A stretch of DNA of 64,000 bases. Origin: Trichormus variabilis 0441. Lineage in GTDB: Bacteria; Cyanobacteriota; Cyanobacteriia; Cyanobacteriales; Nostocaceae. The first letter of the stretch is position 1. Each line of letters starts with the position of its first letter. Positions 52,991 through 62,760 of the stretch are shown in pieces. Position numbers and translations under genes: made by a program. Below the pieces are notes generated by a model, which saw only the letters and a program-made list of their open reading frames with translations, did no database searches and was not told the DNA's origin. The stretch covers positions 5,460,501 through 5,524,500 of the forward strand of contig NZ_CP047242.1 of NCBI RefSeq assembly GCF_009856605.1, given 5' to 3'.

Positions 52991-54280
52991 ATGGCTCACA
53001 TTGTTATCGTCGGTGCAGGGTTGGGTGGTTTACCCACCGCTTATGAATTACGGCATATCCTCCCCAAACAGCATCAAGTTACCGTCATTTCAGAAACCCC
53101 TGACTTTACATTTATTCCTTCATTGCCTTGGGTAGCAATGGGTTTAACTTCCCTAGAGTCCATTCAGGTGAGTCTGCAACCACGGCTAAAGCAAAAGGGT
53201 ATTAATTGGATACTAGGGCGAGTAGATTACTTGAATCCTCAAGACCAAAAAATATCGTTTGGAGAGCAAAGTATTACTTATGATTACTTAATTATCGCCA
53301 CAGGTGCGGAACTGGCATTAGATGCAGTAGCTGGTTTAGGCCCCGATGGATATACTCAATCAGTATGCAATCCGCATCATGCAATCAAGGCGTTTCAGGC
53401 TTGGCAAAACTTTCTCTTAGCACCAGGGCCATTAGTAGTAGGGGCATTACCAAAAACGAGTTGTTTAGGCCCTGCCTACGAGTTTACGCTATTAGCCGAC
53501 TACGTACTGAGGAAAAAGGGATTAAGAGAGCAAGTATCGATTACTTTTGTAACTCCAGAACCTTATGCGGGACATTTGGGTATCGGTGGGATGGCTAATT
53601 CTGCCGAGTTAGTGACAAAATTCATGGCAGAACGAGGGGTAGAAGTTATTGAAAACGCAGCAGTTACAGCAATTGAGCCAAATCAGATTCATCTGGGGAA
53701 TGGCAGAGTATTGCCATTTGCTTACTCAATGTTACTACCACCCTTCCGAGGGCCGCGCTTTGTCCGGCAAGTACCGGGATTAAGTAATCAGGATGGTTTT
53801 ATTCCAGTATTGCCTACATACAGACATCCTGAATATGCCTCAATTTATGCGGTGGGAGTTGTAGTAGAGATTAAACCACCAGAGGTAACACATATCCCCT
53901 TGGGAGTACCCAAAACTGGACAAATGACAGAAGCAATGGGCATGGCAGTAGCCCATAATATCGCCATTGAATTGGGAGTATTTTCTGCCCCGCCTGTGAC
54001 TCCAACACTTGATGCGATTTGCTTCGCTGATTTTGGTAATTCGGGAATTTTATTTCTCGCTAACCCTGTATTACCTGATGTAGCCACAGGAAAACGTCGG
54101 CGGGCTGTAGCGTTGAGCGGTACTTGGGTAACTTGGGCTAAAGCCTTATTTGAAAGGTATTTTCTAGCTAAAATGCGCTTTGGGACTGCTGTACCTTGGT
54201 TTGAAAAACTGGCGTTGAAATTATTGGGACTGTCTTTAGTTGCGCCTCTGGCAGTAAAGAGAATTATTAAAGAAGAGTAG
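52991..54280 (+). CDS. sqr: Sulfide:quinone oxidoreductase-like flavoprotein
   Basis: A 429-residue FAD-dependent membrane-associated oxidoreductase. FAD motif IVIVGAGLGGLPTAYEL begins the chain and YDYLIIATGAEL is typical of the SQR/NDH-2/FCSD group. Cys126 (SVCNPHHA), Cys158 (KTSCLGPAYE) and Cys344 (AICFADFGNSG) match the three cysteines of type-I SQR (128, 160, 356 in the characterised enzyme, from memory). It would oxidise sulfide to polysulfide and reduce quinone. It is divergently paired with a second petC copy. A type-II NADH dehydrogenase is less likely, because the three cysteines are present. Confidence 0.82.
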   Translation: MAHIVIVGAGLGGLPTAYELRHILPKQHQVTVISETPDFTFIPSLPWVAMGLTSLESIQVSLQPRLKQKGINWILGRVDYLNPQDQKISFGEQSITYDYLIIATGAELALDAVAGLGPDGYTQSVCNPHHAIKAFQAWQNFLLAPGPLVVGALPKTSCLGPAYEFTLLADYVLRKKGLREQVSITFVTPEPYAGHLGIGGMANSAELVTKFMAERGVEVIENAAVTAIEPNQIHLGNGRVLPFAYSMLLPPFRGPRFVRQVPGLSNQDGFIPVLPTYRHPEYASIYAVGVVVEIKPPEVTHIPLGVPKTGQMTEAMGMAVAHNIAIELGVFSAPPVTPTLDAICFADFGNSGILFLANPVLPDVATGKRRRAVALSGTWVTWAKALFERYFLAKMRFGTAVPWFEKLALKLLGLSLVAPLAVKRIIKEE

Positions 54281-54738
54281 AGATTAAGAATGAGGAATCA
54301 ATTATGAATTGTCAAGGAAACCGCCGCCGACATCATCAAATATCTAGGTTAAATCATAGGGGTAAAAGTGGTATGTGTGGTGTAGCGATCGCCAATACTA
54401 CCACTAGCCCAACTTCTGCTTCTAATCCTCATCTTCCTGCTTTCCAACGTTGCGTAGGTCGTTATTAGAGAGGCGATCGCCTACAATAAGCTACGCGATT
54501 CTCTTATTAGGTGAGCCAGAAAAAAAAGAGCAGCATCTATTTTCTCAGCAGTAAAAATTTTAGATTTTCTTAATATCTAATCTAGTATTCATCATTAGCT
54601 GATTACATATCTATATAGTTACAATTGCTAGATAGCAAAACGGCAAACTAAATAAACCTAACAGCACACTGTCAGAAGGAAGCCGCAAAGCATACGGGCA
54701 AGTTATAATTCTCTTGCGGATGAGCGTAACAAAAATTT
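54281..54738. other. Intergenic region with a possible 54-residue ORF
   Basis: About 460 bases. A plus-strand frame at 54304-54468 encodes a 54-residue basic peptide (starts MNCQGNRRRHHQISRLNHRG), without an evident Shine-Dalgarno, so it is unproven. The right half is AT-rich with two HIP1 octamers near 54390 and 54475, and contains the promoter of the next gene. Confidence 0.4.
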
Positions 54739-55071
54739 ATGAGTAACCCCCTTGTACAGGCCTTTTTTGTCGGTAGAGCTGTAGCCGAAGTCATTAATGA
54801 ACGTCTAGAAGTCGCTTTTACTGATGCTTTGAGTGAAATCGGTAAATTTGATGCGGAAGCTAGAGAACAGCTACGCCAATTCACTGACGAAGTGATAGAA
54901 CGAGCAAACCGAGCCTCGGCGGCGGCTGATGCAGGTCAAACAACTACAGGTAGTGGACGACAAACTGGGGCGGCTGACTCAGTTGACTTACAAGCCACCA
55001 TTGATGAGTTACGGGCAGAAATTGCCCTGTTGCGTAACGAATTACAACGTTATCGCAGTAGTTCTGTATAG
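54739..55071 (+). CDS. Small coiled-coil-ended cyanobacterial protein
   Basis: A 110-residue protein with an alpha-helical N-terminal half (FFVGRAVAEVINERLEVAFTDALSEIG), an Ala/Gly/Thr-rich linker (ADAGQTTTGSGRQTG) and a C-terminal coiled coil (LQATIDELRAEIALLRNELQRY). Similar short proteins recur in cyanobacteria, but I do not recall an established role. The layout is phasin-like (amphipathic helix, linker, coiled coil), which is suggestive only. Confidence 0.72.
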   Translation: MSNPLVQAFFVGRAVAEVINERLEVAFTDALSEIGKFDAEAREQLRQFTDEVIERANRASAAADAGQTTTGSGRQTGAADSVDLQATIDELRAEIALLRNELQRYRSSSV

Positions 55072-55281
55072 ATTTAGTTAGTGGTCAGTTGTCAGTTGTG
55101 AAGCAGTGTGTTGGGGAGACAGCGCTGTGGGCGGCTTTGCCGACTTGAAGCGACTGTCGTCGAGTTCCCCGACTTGTAGCAACTGCTGTTAGCGTAGCGG
55201 TAGCGACATTAGGAGCGTCACCCCTAAGGGTCAGTCGTTCATTGGCAAATGGCAATTTAGGAAAACAATTTAGGGATCAGA

Positions 55282-57018
55282 GTGTCTTTTCTTCCAGGTG
55301 ATTCAGTAATAACCCAACGGTACGCGCAAGATATGGAAACCAATTATTCAGATAAGGCTTACCGTTGGAATCGGGAAAACTACTCTAGCAAGCGGCGCTT
55401 TGTGGACATTTGGTCTTTTGTCTTGACCTTAATGTTCAAGCTTTGGCGCTACAACAAATCTTGGAGTTATCCTGGCGGTGTCACGGAAGCAAAACAGGCT
55501 GCAAGACGTAAAGCTCAAGCAGTCTGGATTCGTAATACTCTGCTGGATTTGGGGCCAACCTTCATTAAAGTCGGGCAGCTATTTTCTACCCGTGCAGATA
55601 TATTCCCTGGCGAATATGTAGAAGAGTTGGCAAAGCTACAAGACAAAGTGCCAGCATTTGGCTATGAGCAAGTTGAAAAAATAGTTGAGCAAGAATTAGG
55701 TAAAAAAATTCCCGAACTCTTTCACAGTTTTGAGCCAATCCCTCTAGCCGCAGCTAGTTTGGGACAAGTACACAAGGCTGTATTGCATAGTGGGGAATCT
55801 GTCGTTGTTAAAGTACAGCGACCAGGATTAAAAAAGTTATTTGAGATAGATTTACGAATTCTTAAAGGCATTGCCCGTTACTTTCAAAGCCATCCCAAAT
55901 GGGGACGAGGACGGGATTGGATGGGGATTTACGAAGAATGTTGCCGGATTCTTTGGGAAGAGATTGACTATCTCAACGAAGGTCGCAACGCCGACACTTT
56001 TCGGCGGAACTTTCGCGGCTATGAATGGGTAAAAGTCCCCAAGGTTTATTGGCGTTATGCTTCGCCACGGGTATTAACTTTGGAGTACCTACCAGGGATC
56101 AAAATCAGCCAATATGAAGCCATAGAAGCCGCAGGATTAGACCGGAAGGTCTTGGCTCGTCAAGGCGCTCAAGCCTACCTATTGCAACTGCTCAATAACG
56201 GATTTTTCCATGCCGATCCCCATCCAGGTAATATTGCGGTTAGTGCCGATGGAGCCTTAATCTTCTATGACTTCGGTATGATGGGGCAGATTAAATCAAA
56301 TATCCGCGAAGGGCTAATGCAAACGTTGTTTGGTATCGCTCAAAAAGATGGCGATCGCGTAGTCCAGTCTCTCATAGATTTGGGAGCGATCGCACCCGTA
56401 GATGATATGGGGCCAGTGCGGCGTTCGGTGCAGTATATGCTCGACAACTTCATGGATAAACCCTTTGAAAATCAATCTGTAGCCGCGATTAGTGATGATT
56501 TATACGAAATAGCTTATAATCAACCATTTAGATTTCCTGCAACTTTCACTTTTGTGATGCGTGCTTTTTCCACCCTTGAAGGGGTAGGCAAAGGGTTAGA
56601 TCCAGAGTTTAACTTTATGGAAGTTGCCCAACCATACGCAATGCAGCTTATGACCGATATGAATGGTTCAGATAGCAACAGCTTCCTCAACGAATTGAGC
56701 CGACAAGCAGTCCAAGTCAGTACCACGGCTTTTGGATTACCACGGAGATTGGAAGATACACTAGAAAAATTAGAGCGGGGAGATATGCGCTTGCGGGTAC
56801 GTTCTATAGAATCAGAACGACTCCTCCGGCGACAAGGCAATATTCAGATAGGCATAGGTTATGCACTGATAATCAGTGGATTTACCCTTTCAGCAACTAT
56901 TTTGTTAGTTAATCATTATGTATGGTTAGCACTGCTGGCTGGTTTAATTGCCGCAGCAGTGTCAGTAATGCTGATTCGACTGCTTCTCCGCCTAGATCGT
57001 TATGACCGTATGTATTAA
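55282..57018 (+). CDS. ABC1/UbiB-family atypical protein kinase
   Basis: A 578-residue UbiB/COQ8-type kinase. The family's Ala-rich loop is AAASLGQVH, a KxGQ signature sits in TFIKVGQLFSTRADIFPGEYV, and there are the catalytic NGFFHADPHPGNIAV and metal-binding IFYDFGMMG motifs. Two C-terminal hydrophobic spans (about 520-565) anchor it. Family members support quinone synthesis or membrane lipid homeostasis. The GTG at 55282 has AGGGA 6 bases ahead. Downstream, 18 bases away, is a PP2C phosphatase. Confidence 0.9.
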   Translation: MSFLPGDSVITQRYAQDMETNYSDKAYRWNRENYSSKRRFVDIWSFVLTLMFKLWRYNKSWSYPGGVTEAKQAARRKAQAVWIRNTLLDLGPTFIKVGQLFSTRADIFPGEYVEELAKLQDKVPAFGYEQVEKIVEQELGKKIPELFHSFEPIPLAAASLGQVHKAVLHSGESVVVKVQRPGLKKLFEIDLRILKGIARYFQSHPKWGRGRDWMGIYEECCRILWEEIDYLNEGRNADTFRRNFRGYEWVKVPKVYWRYASPRVLTLEYLPGIKISQYEAIEAAGLDRKVLARQGAQAYLLQLLNNGFFHADPHPGNIAVSADGALIFYDFGMMGQIKSNIREGLMQTLFGIAQKDGDRVVQSLIDLGAIAPVDDMGPVRRSVQYMLDNFMDKPFENQSVAAISDDLYEIAYNQPFRFPATFTFVMRAFSTLEGVGKGLDPEFNFMEVAQPYAMQLMTDMNGSDSNSFLNELSRQAVQVSTTAFGLPRRLEDTLEKLERGDMRLRVRSIESERLLRRQGNIQIGIGYALIISGFTLSATILLVNHYVWLALLAGLIAAAVSVMLIRLLLRLDRYDRMY

Positions 57019-57036
57019 TTGTTGTGATAAAAAGTT

Positions 57037-57759
57037 ATGAAACTCAACTTCACGGGTCACACTGATCCGGGGCTTATTCGTTCTAATAATCAGGATGATT
57101 ACTATATCGACCCTGAGGGGCGATTTTTCATCGTCGCTGATGGTATGGGTGGTCATGCAGGAGGTGAAGAAGCAAGTCGCATCGCCACAAGGGAAATCAA
57201 GGCGTATTTGACCTCTAATTGGGATGTTTCTAAACCCTCGCCCGAATTACTAGAACAAGCTTTATGGCAGGCAAACGAAGCCATTCTACAGGATCAGCAG
57301 AATCATCCTGAACGGGCTGATATGGGTACAACAGCCGTAGTCGTGATTTTCCGTAATGAAGAGCAGTGGTGCGCTCATGTTGGTGACTCTCGTCTGTATC
57401 GTTTGCGAGAAACACAACTAGAACAGGTTACGGAAGATCACACCTGGGTAGCTAGAGCAATTAAAATTGGCGACATTACCGCCGAAGAAGCACGAGTTCA
57501 TCCATTTCGCCACGTTTTATCCAGGTGTTTAGGTAGAGAAGACCTACACCAAGTAGATGTGCAACCACTGGATACGAAGATAGGCGATCGCCTATTGTTA
57601 TGTAGTGATGGTCTAACAGAAGAACTTCCCGATCAGAAAATCGCTCATAACTTACAAATTAACTCTTTGTTGGATCAATCTGCTCTTTCCTTAGTGGAAG
57701 ACGCGAAAGACCAAGGCGGACATGATAACATCACCGTCGTTATCATCGCTTTAGAATAA
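57037..57759 (+). CDS. PP2C-type Ser/Thr protein phosphatase (Stp1/PppA-like)
   Basis: A 240-residue metal-dependent phosphatase. It has TDPGLIRSNNQDDYYID (RxxNxD motif), FIVADGMGGHAGGEEAS, GTTAVVVIF, HVGDSRLY (GDSR), RCLGRED, LLLCSDGL (DG) and GGHDNITVVII (DNIT). Gene proximity suggests that it may act with the ABC1 kinase on shared substrates, which is inference. The chain is of normal length with no membrane anchor. Confidence 0.92.
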   Translation: MKLNFTGHTDPGLIRSNNQDDYYIDPEGRFFIVADGMGGHAGGEEASRIATREIKAYLTSNWDVSKPSPELLEQALWQANEAILQDQQNHPERADMGTTAVVVIFRNEEQWCAHVGDSRLYRLRETQLEQVTEDHTWVARAIKIGDITAEEARVHPFRHVLSRCLGREDLHQVDVQPLDTKIGDRLLLCSDGLTEELPDQKIAHNLQINSLLDQSALSLVEDAKDQGGHDNITVVIIALE

Positions 57760-58321
57760 TGTCCCCAACATAGCTAATTTCTAACTAGCAACTCACAACC
57801 AAAAACCGCATTTTTAGTAAATATACTCAGCAATTTGTTCAACCTGAGCATTTTTCCTATTTGCAACTTGATACAAATATTTTTAGCAGCAAATTTCCCC
57901 ACTGCCAGCTTAGTTTACATAAATTTTGTCTGTTGACATCTTGCACATAATAAGGTATGACGCATATAATGCGATATTACTACCATTAATTTACTACCCA
58001 GTCATGAACATCTCCCGCCAGAGAAAAGTTTCGACTAGGTAGTCAATTTTAGGTATTGAACCTGCTGTAAATTTATTAAACCGATAAATTTGCCCGAAAT
58101 CTGCTCTAGCAGACTTGGGTTATATACCAGTAGGCTCAGGTGCAAAACAACAAAGCACAAATTTTACCCATTAAGGATATGGGCAACCTGTCCAATAGTT
58201 GTTATCTTTCTTAATACAGAGGAATAATCAACAATATGGGGCAGGTACTAACTAAAGTCCTATGCCTGTGGGGCTTCTGTAACCGACATAACCTTTACGC
58301 ATTGTCCTTTAGGAGTCTGTT
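57760..58321. other. Long nblA upstream region with promoter and possible upstream ORF
   Basis: About 560 bases. TTGACA at 57933-57938, 17 bases, then TATGAC at 57956-57961 is a plausible sigma70-type promoter about 360 bases before the ATG. A 29-codon frame at 58236-58325 (starts MGQVLTKVLCLWG) ends with TGA overlapping the nblA ATG as ATGA. nblA is known to have a complex, nitrogen-regulated leader in Anabaena, but I could not find a clean GTA-N8-TAC site here by eye. Confidence 0.55.
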
Positions 58322-58519
58322 ATGAACCAACCAATCGAATTGTCATTGGAACAACAATTCAGCATTCGTTCATTTGCCACCCAAGTACAGAACATGAGTC
58401 ATGATCAAGCCAAAGATTTTTTAGTCAAACTTTACGAGCAAATGGTTGTCCGTGAAGCCACATATCAAGAGCTACTCAAGCATCAGTGGGGCTTAGATTC
58501 TGGTTCCACTCCGGCATAG
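58322..58519 (+). CDS. nblA: Phycobilisome degradation protein NblA
   Basis: A 65-residue helical adaptor that tags phycobilisomes for ClpC-dependent proteolysis during nitrogen starvation. The pattern LSLEQQFSIRSFATQVQ, then MSHDQAKDFLVKLYEQMVVRE and LLKHQWGL, is the NblA signature. In heterocyst formers it is needed for breakdown of phycobiliproteins. A Shine-Dalgarno AGGAG lies 6 bases before the ATG. No second nblA copy is seen. Confidence 0.95.
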   Translation: MNQPIELSLEQQFSIRSFATQVQNMSHDQAKDFLVKLYEQMVVREATYQELLKHQWGLDSGSTPA

Positions 58520-58978
58520 AGTCGCTATGTGTCGCAGTGGGCGACCTCCTTCTCTTGCTCAGTTCCAGGGAGGAAAAGAGCTGGGGATGCTGGGGCGTCA
58601 ACTTTCGACCAGAACAAGTTTACATTGACTAAAAGTAAATAACTCAAAACTAAACATGGCATCTACTTCTGCTGTTAAGTACTGTCTTCCTTTAACTTGT
58701 TTAGCTTCTTGTTTACCAAGCTGATAGTATTAGTAAACTTTAACCTTCAAATGACTACTGGTTACATTACTCTGTACCATTGGCCTTTAAATCCCGTAAG
58801 TACTCTTAGACACCCTATTTTTGTAATTAACCAGGAGCGTATTTTTCACTAACACTGATGATCATTATATTTATTGCCAATAATAGTTACAACTACGTTA
58901 TATATTTTATTTATAAAAATTTACATATTTAGACAAGGTGTTTCACGAATACAGATGTTACAGATAATCCAAACAGTC
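58520..58978. other. Intergenic region between nblA and the convergent kinase
   Basis: About 460 bases with no convincing gene. CCTCC (58547-58551) and GGAGG (58570-58574) are complementary and may fold, but there is no T-run, so I see no clear terminator for nblA or the kinase. Confidence 0.45.
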
Positions 58979-60541
58979 CTAACCAGATAGATCAATGGGA
59001 GAATCCGTATCAATAGCTGCCAATTTAGCGAGAATTTGGGGCTTAAGTTTTTCATATTCTCCTTTGAGGAGGTTTTTACTCATTTGGGGATCAACACAAG
59101 AGACAAAGGTTTTCGCGGTCATAATCCACTGTTGTAGGCGTTGACGTTGAGCTGAGGCCACACTAGCACTTAAGACATGAGAACAGCGATTTGGTGATTC
59201 TCGTGCGAAGAATAGTAAACGATAGCCACCTGTTTTTACTAACAAGCTGGCTATCTCTTGACCGATACCAGTTTTGAGATCGAGATAGTAAGGTAACCAT
59301 TTAGCTCCATACTTACGGTTATGGATAACCGTAATCCATAGCAGCATGGGATGAGGTGCTGCGATGAACAGAAATTGATTGTAACGACTGCAAATGATAC
59401 GTTTGAAAATTTCTTTTTCCGGCAGCATTACCCATAGTGCAGGTAAGACTTCTCCACTGACATTGATAGGCTGAGGAAAAACAATATCAGCAATAGGTTT
59501 ATTTTGTGGCCAGGAAGTATTGTAAATAGTGTTATCCTGAGGTGCGGATAACAGCACATCGGGTTTTATCTTTTGTTCGGAGACAACATTAATTGTTAAA
59601 GTAGCGGTAGATTGACGGCTGTCATAATTTTCCTGCTTCAATAAACGTTTAGTACGTTGTTGTTCGACAGACTCTAAAACTTGCAGTATTACACTGATGC
59701 TGGATGGACGATCTTTTGCTGCCTTAGCTAAACAGTTCATTACTAAACTTTCTATTTCCTGAGGAATTGCTAAATCAGGCGCAACCTCAGAAAAAGTTCT
59801 TGGCGGTTGGTGGTGATGAGTTTTGTACCATGAGCCAAAAGAATGGGTAGGTGCAACTAATGGCATCTTACCGGTGAGCATTTCAAACATCATCACACCC
59901 AAACTATAAATATCGGAGCGATTATTTAATTCTTTACCCTCCATTTGTTCAGGAGATGAATAAGCCAGCGTCCCCAAATAAAATTTCGTCTGGTCACTAT
60001 TTGACTGTAGTAATTTAGCAATACCAAAATCTAAGACCTTAACTAATTCTCCAAAACTGGGATCTTGAATCACTAGGATATTGCTAGGTTTAATGTCACG
60101 GTGAATAATGGGGTAGACTGTCCCATCGACGGGAATACCGTTGTGAGCGCACTGTAAACCCAAGCAAATTTGACGTGCCATACTCACAAAGCGAGGCAAA
60201 GATATATTTTGCTGGCGAATTATTTGGTTGAGGCTGTGTCCTTGCAGATATTCCATGACATAGAAGGGGATTTTATTTTCATCTACGCCGTAATCCATCA
60301 CGCGCACAATATGAATACTTTTTTGCCCCAATAAAGCGCAGGTTTTTGCTTCTCGCTCAAAGCGTTCTTGCAAACGCATCTTTTCATTTTGCATTGATAA
60401 AGCCAGAAATTTCACCGCAACAGGTACACCTCCCAACAAAACATCCTTGGCACGGTAAACTCTACCCATTGCCCCAGTGCCAATTAATTCCTGAAGCTGG
60501 TAGCGTTTGCCAAGTAAACGACCTATGTTGGGGTCTGACAT
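58979..60541 (-). CDS. Ser/Thr protein kinase with an unrecognised C-terminal domain
   Basis: A 520-residue bacterial Hanks-type kinase. The ATP loop is LIGTGAMGRVYRA, with Lys44 in VAVKFL, catalytic HRDIKPSN (Asp148), DFG at 170-172, and activation segment through SPEQMEGKELNNRSDIYSLG. The kinase domain ends near residue 290. The remaining 230 residues have no motif I recognise (LWVMLPEKEIFKRIICSRYN, RYNQFLFIAAPH, SVASAQRQRLQQWIMTAKTF). No transmembrane span is evident. ATG at 60541 begins the canonical kinase start, and an upstream frame of nine codons is possible. Confidence 0.88.
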   Translation of the reverse strand: MSDPNIGRLLGKRYQLQELIGTGAMGRVYRAKDVLLGGVPVAVKFLALSMQNEKMRLQERFEREAKTCALLGQKSIHIVRVMDYGVDENKIPFYVMEYLQGHSLNQIIRQQNISLPRFVSMARQICLGLQCAHNGIPVDGTVYPIIHRDIKPSNILVIQDPSFGELVKVLDFGIAKLLQSNSDQTKFYLGTLAYSSPEQMEGKELNNRSDIYSLGVMMFEMLTGKMPLVAPTHSFGSWYKTHHHQPPRTFSEVAPDLAIPQEIESLVMNCLAKAAKDRPSSISVILQVLESVEQQRTKRLLKQENYDSRQSTATLTINVVSEQKIKPDVLLSAPQDNTIYNTSWPQNKPIADIVFPQPINVSGEVLPALWVMLPEKEIFKRIICSRYNQFLFIAAPHPMLLWITVIHNRKYGAKWLPYYLDLKTGIGQEIASLLVKTGGYRLLFFARESPNRCSHVLSASVASAQRQRLQQWIMTAKTFVSCVDPQMSKNLLKGEYEKLKPQILAKLAAIDTDSPIDLSG

Positions 60542-60980
60542 AGAAAATTGGACTCCAATATTCAACAATGGTGAATGACACCTGTACTGAAAAAGTGCAG
60601 AGTAGTATTAGCAGAACGATAAGCTGCTTGCTATTAGCGGGGTGTTTAGCCCGTAAAATTCGCCAGCCTCTCACCTTTAAACCTCTAGTCCCCTTTTCAT
60701 TGATCGTGATGTACACAGTTCATTATGGATACTCAGGATATGAGTAATAAGTCTGTGGTTGAGGAGCGCAAACAAAAAACAATAGGTAGATATATCCTAA
60801 TGTTCTGCACTGGGATTTTGATGTATTTTTAGTTTGCCCAATTTTTCTGTAGTAGATAACTTAGGGGATATCAAAAATTATGGGGATTGGGGATTTGGAA
60901 GAGGTAGGAAATAGGGAGTAGGGGAAAAGATCACTACTGACCACTGATAGCTAACACCTGACTATTGACTAATTACTTGA
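60542..60980. other. Intergenic region upstream of the kinase
   Basis: About 440 bases. It includes the kinase promoter region and a low-complexity GGGGATTGGGGATTTGG tract near 60880, then heptamer-like CTGACCACTGATAG and TGACTATTGACTA tracts. No gene is convincing. A minus-strand frame at the kinase start is a likely shadow. Confidence 0.45.
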
Positions 60981-61424
60981 TCAAGACTGACGCTCTAAGC
61001 TTGCTTCCATTGTGCTTGTTAAAAAATGACCTGACATAACACCGCTACTTAAATAATAGGCATCGTCAGAAATGCGGTGCATGGTTTCAAATCCACTACG
61101 ACGTTGCCGATCGCTCATTGCCCAGTAACGTTGCACAATTGTATCTAGACCAATCCAACCCTCGCCTTCAACTTGTCCTAAAAGACTATGTTGGAGTAAA
61201 AAAGTATATTGGCGTTCTTCTTGATGTAAGCGCCCCTTATACTGTAGTGAAATTTCTGGGCGATCGCTACCTGGAAATATCAGCTTTGCTGCCATAGTAA
61301 ACCAGTTATCTCGATTCCAAGCTACCAAGGTCATACCCTTGACGCTGATTGGCATACCATTGCGTTCTAGCCAACTGCCTTGTATTTTCCAGCGTCCTGG
61401 TTCCAACAGAAAAGTGTGAGCCAC
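60981..61424 (-). CDS. Conserved cyanobacterial protein of unknown function
   Basis: A 147-residue soluble protein, rich in beta-strand-like alternation: HTFLLEPGRWKIQGSWLERNG, VKGMTLVAWNRDNWFTMAAKLIF and a conserved end HRISDDAYYLSSGVMSGHFLT. It appears to be a conserved unknown of cyanobacteria, with no recognised domain (a lipocalin- or FABP-like beta-barrel is conceivable). It lies between the kinase and anmK, all on the minus strand. Confidence 0.65.
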   Translation of the reverse strand: MAHTFLLEPGRWKIQGSWLERNGMPISVKGMTLVAWNRDNWFTMAAKLIFPGSDRPEISLQYKGRLHQEERQYTFLLQHSLLGQVEGEGWIGLDTIVQRYWAMSDRQRRSGFETMHRISDDAYYLSSGVMSGHFLTSTMEASLERQS

Positions 61425-61521
61425 TTTGTATCTTCCTTGCCTTGATCGAGTAGTCCTCAGACTATAAACATATATTCTGCAAAGTCAAAATGTCATTAGT
61501 CGGTGGTCAGTGGTCAATAGA

Positions 61522-61560
61522 GACAATAGAGACGTTGCACTGCAACGTCTCTATATTGTC
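61522..61560. repeat. Large near-perfect palindrome (AGAGACGTTGCA arms)
   Basis: AGAGACGTTGCA (61528-61539) and TGCAACGTCTCT (61541-61552) flank a single C. GACAAT/ATTGTC extend it outward with two bases unmatched, giving a stem of about 18. It lies 22 bases beyond the anmK stop and may end that transcript. The arms resemble those at 47895-47920. Confidence 0.85.
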
Positions 61561-61581
61561 CCCAAATCCCAATTTCTATCT

Positions 61582-62760
61582 TCACCCTTGATGAATTTCT
61601 CCCAACAAAACTTCTTGTGGTGCGCCTGTGGCTGTTGGTAAGTTGCCTGGGATGCCTAATTGTCGCCAGTGAGCTAAAACAGCAAAAGCGATCGCTTCTT
61701 TAAAGTCGGCACTCACACCTGCTTCATCAGTGGTCAAGACGGGGATTGTTTCTAACGCTAACTGTAATCTTTGTTTTAAATACAAATTACGGCTACCACC
61801 GCCACATAAAAATACACGTTGTGGCATTTGTGGTAAAAAAGTACGGTAACTGTGAACAATGGAAGCTACAGTTAGTTCTGTGAGTGTTGCTAGCATATCA
61901 GCTGGACTAAGTTGGTATGGTTCCGCATCTTGGAAACATTGATTTAAGTAAGCTACGCCAAACAATTCTCGACCAGTCGATTTAGGGGGTGAGAGATGGA
62001 AATATTCATGGGTGAGCCATTTTTCTACTAAAGGATAGCAAGGAGTTCCACTGGCTGCCCATTGACCATCTTCATCATAGGTTTTGGCACCAGCCGTCAG
62101 ACGTTCTACTGCTAAATCTAGTAAGCTATTACTTGGGCCTGTATCCCAACCACGAATTTGTGAAAGCCAGCCATCAGTACGCGCTGGGATATAAGCGAGG
62201 TTACCAATACCACCTAAATTTTGAATACAACGACTCTCATGGGGATGACTCAGTAAAAAGGCATCGACTCTGGGAACTAGGGGTGCGCCATGACCACCAA
62301 CGGCGATATCAGCAACACGAAAATTACTGACAGTTGTAATTCCCGTTAAATAGGCAATCATCTCACCACGACCAAGCTGGAGAGTATAGCCAAGGGTTTT
62401 CTTCCCTACTCCTGCTTCTTTTGGTGGTCGATGATATACAGTTTGACCATGAGAACCTATTAAATTTACTGGCTGATAACCTATTTGAATATTTTGAGCA
62501 GCTTGGGCGAAAGCTAAGGCGATCGCATCATCCATATCTGCAAGTTCCAACATGGAAATAGCTTCGCCTGCACAAACTGCCAATATGCGTTCTCTTAACT
62601 CCGCAGGATAAGGATATGTTTTTCCTGCTAATAATTCAACTTTCAGATCCAATTCTGTGCCAGTAATCTCTACTAAGGCGGCATCTATACCATCTACAGA
62701 TGTGCCACTGATTAAACCGATAACACGGCTAGGAAGGGCAGATGCTTGAGAAGAATACAT
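61582..62760 (-). CDS. anmK: Anhydro-N-acetylmuramic acid kinase
   Basis: A 392-residue kinase that opens and phosphorylates 1,6-anhydroMurNAc in peptidoglycan recycling. It has the N-terminal phosphate loop [30 protein letters not shown], and the internal [14 protein letters not shown] with catalytic Asp. The C-terminal ATP site is [17 protein letters not shown]. The length is typical of the family. It faces away from the downstream PEP-CTERM gene, with about 380 bases between them. Confidence 0.93.
   Translation of the reverse strand: MYSSQASALPSRVIGLISGTSVDGIDAALVEITGTELDLKVELLAGKTYPYPAELRERILAVCAGEAISMLELADMDDAIALAFAQAAQNIQIGYQPVNLIGSHGQTVYHRPPKEAGVGKKTLGYTLQLGRGEMIAYLTGITTVSNFRVADIAVGGHGAPLVPRVDAFLLSHPHESRCIQNLGGIGNLAYIPARTDGWLSQIRGWDTGPSNSLLDLAVERLTAGAKTYDEDGQWAASGTPCYPLVEKWLTHEYFHLSPPKSTGRELFGVAYLNQCFQDAEPYQLSPADMLATLTELTVASIVHSYRTFLPQMPQRVFLCGGGSRNLYLKQRLQLALETIPVLTTDEAGVSADFKEAIAFAVLAHWRQLGIPGNLPTATGAPQEVLLGEIHQG

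Noticed and set aside
54304..54468. 54-codon basic ORF (MNCQGNRRR...)
   Set aside because: No Shine-Dalgarno and no recognisable motif. Retained only as a note in the intergenic entry.
60462..60716. Minus-strand 84-codon frame overlapping the kinase start
   Set aside because: It overlaps the kinase N-terminus in a different frame and has no family features.
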